A stretch of DNA of 19,732 nucleotides from positions 1 through 19,732 of the forward strand of contig JAOXYB010014233.1 in NCBI GenBank assembly GCA_028565635.1, in the 5' to 3' direction. Made by a program: the position numbers and the translations under genes. Positions 19,657-19,732 of the stretch are shown piece after piece. Position 1 is the stretch's first letter; every line of letters begins with the position of its first letter. A model generated the notes under the pieces. The model saw only the letters and a list, made by a program, of their open reading frames with translations, was not told where the DNA came from and searched no databases. Source of the stretch: Phoronis ovalis (lineage: Eukaryota; Phoronida; Phoronidae).

Positions 19657-19732
19657 TCTATACTACTAAATCTCCAGTGTCCGTCTGTCACTCTTTCCAC
19701 CAAAGATCTTCAAAACTATTACATGTAGAACC
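19657..19732 (+). mobile_element. Possible Helitron 5' end, cut by window edge
   Basis: TCTATACTACTAAATCTCC followed by GTGTCCGTCTGTCACTC resembles Helitron 5' termini (TC followed by TATACTA-like sequence, inserted between A and T; here A precedes TC). The 3' CTRR end and hairpin would lie outside the window, so this is recognition by pattern only. Confidence 0.35.

Overview
The window looks like AT-rich, CpG-poor intergenic and intronic DNA from an animal. It has short exons, kilobase introns, GT-AG splice sites and non-autonomous DNA transposons. Degenerate GGGT-containing repeats at 12.1-12.4 kb and 18.2-18.6 kb resemble repeats I associate with bivalve and other mollusc genomes. That placement is an inference. 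I see no bacterial-style genes, tRNA, rRNA or CRISPR.

The main content is the 3' part of one split protein-coding gene on the minus strand. Its exons run from about 17467 (upstream, possibly 18910) down to a probable stop at 1315. Almost none of these exons contain a start codon, so a Met-to-stop ORF search misses them. I rebuilt the chain from splice sites and reading phase: 17413-17467, 16884-16954, 16674-16717, 16026-16069, 15784-15863, 15311-15354, 15052-15115, 13837-13903, about 13721-13783, 13078-13093, 11771-11814, 10740-10792, 8373-8484, 8014-8094, 1812-1982 and 1315-1347. Phases agree at every junction, although some boundaries were chosen to make them agree (15354, 8484, 13783 and the 13078-13093 microexon). 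The result is roughly 350 carboxy-terminal residues ending in a Gln/Pro/Thr/Ala-rich tail. I do not recognise the protein family. The start codon lies beyond the right edge.

The introns carry two inverted-repeat elements. One is 1200 bp (8978-10177), has long terminal inverted repeats and is flanked by an exact 9-bp target duplication. The other is 522 bp (4194-4715), has shorter inverted repeats, internal TTCGTAC motifs and a possible 5-bp duplication. Both are CpG-richer than their surroundings. Other intronic features are a 208-bp tandem duplication (13188-13600), an 11-bp minisatellite built on GGTACC (14779-14833) and degenerate GGGT repeats. At the right edge (19657 onward) the sequence resembles a Helitron 5' end.

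A few plus-strand open frames (144-269, 10461-10565, 14407-14575) look somewhat protein-like. They lie outside or inside introns of the minus-strand gene and have no confirmed partner exons, so they are given low confidence.
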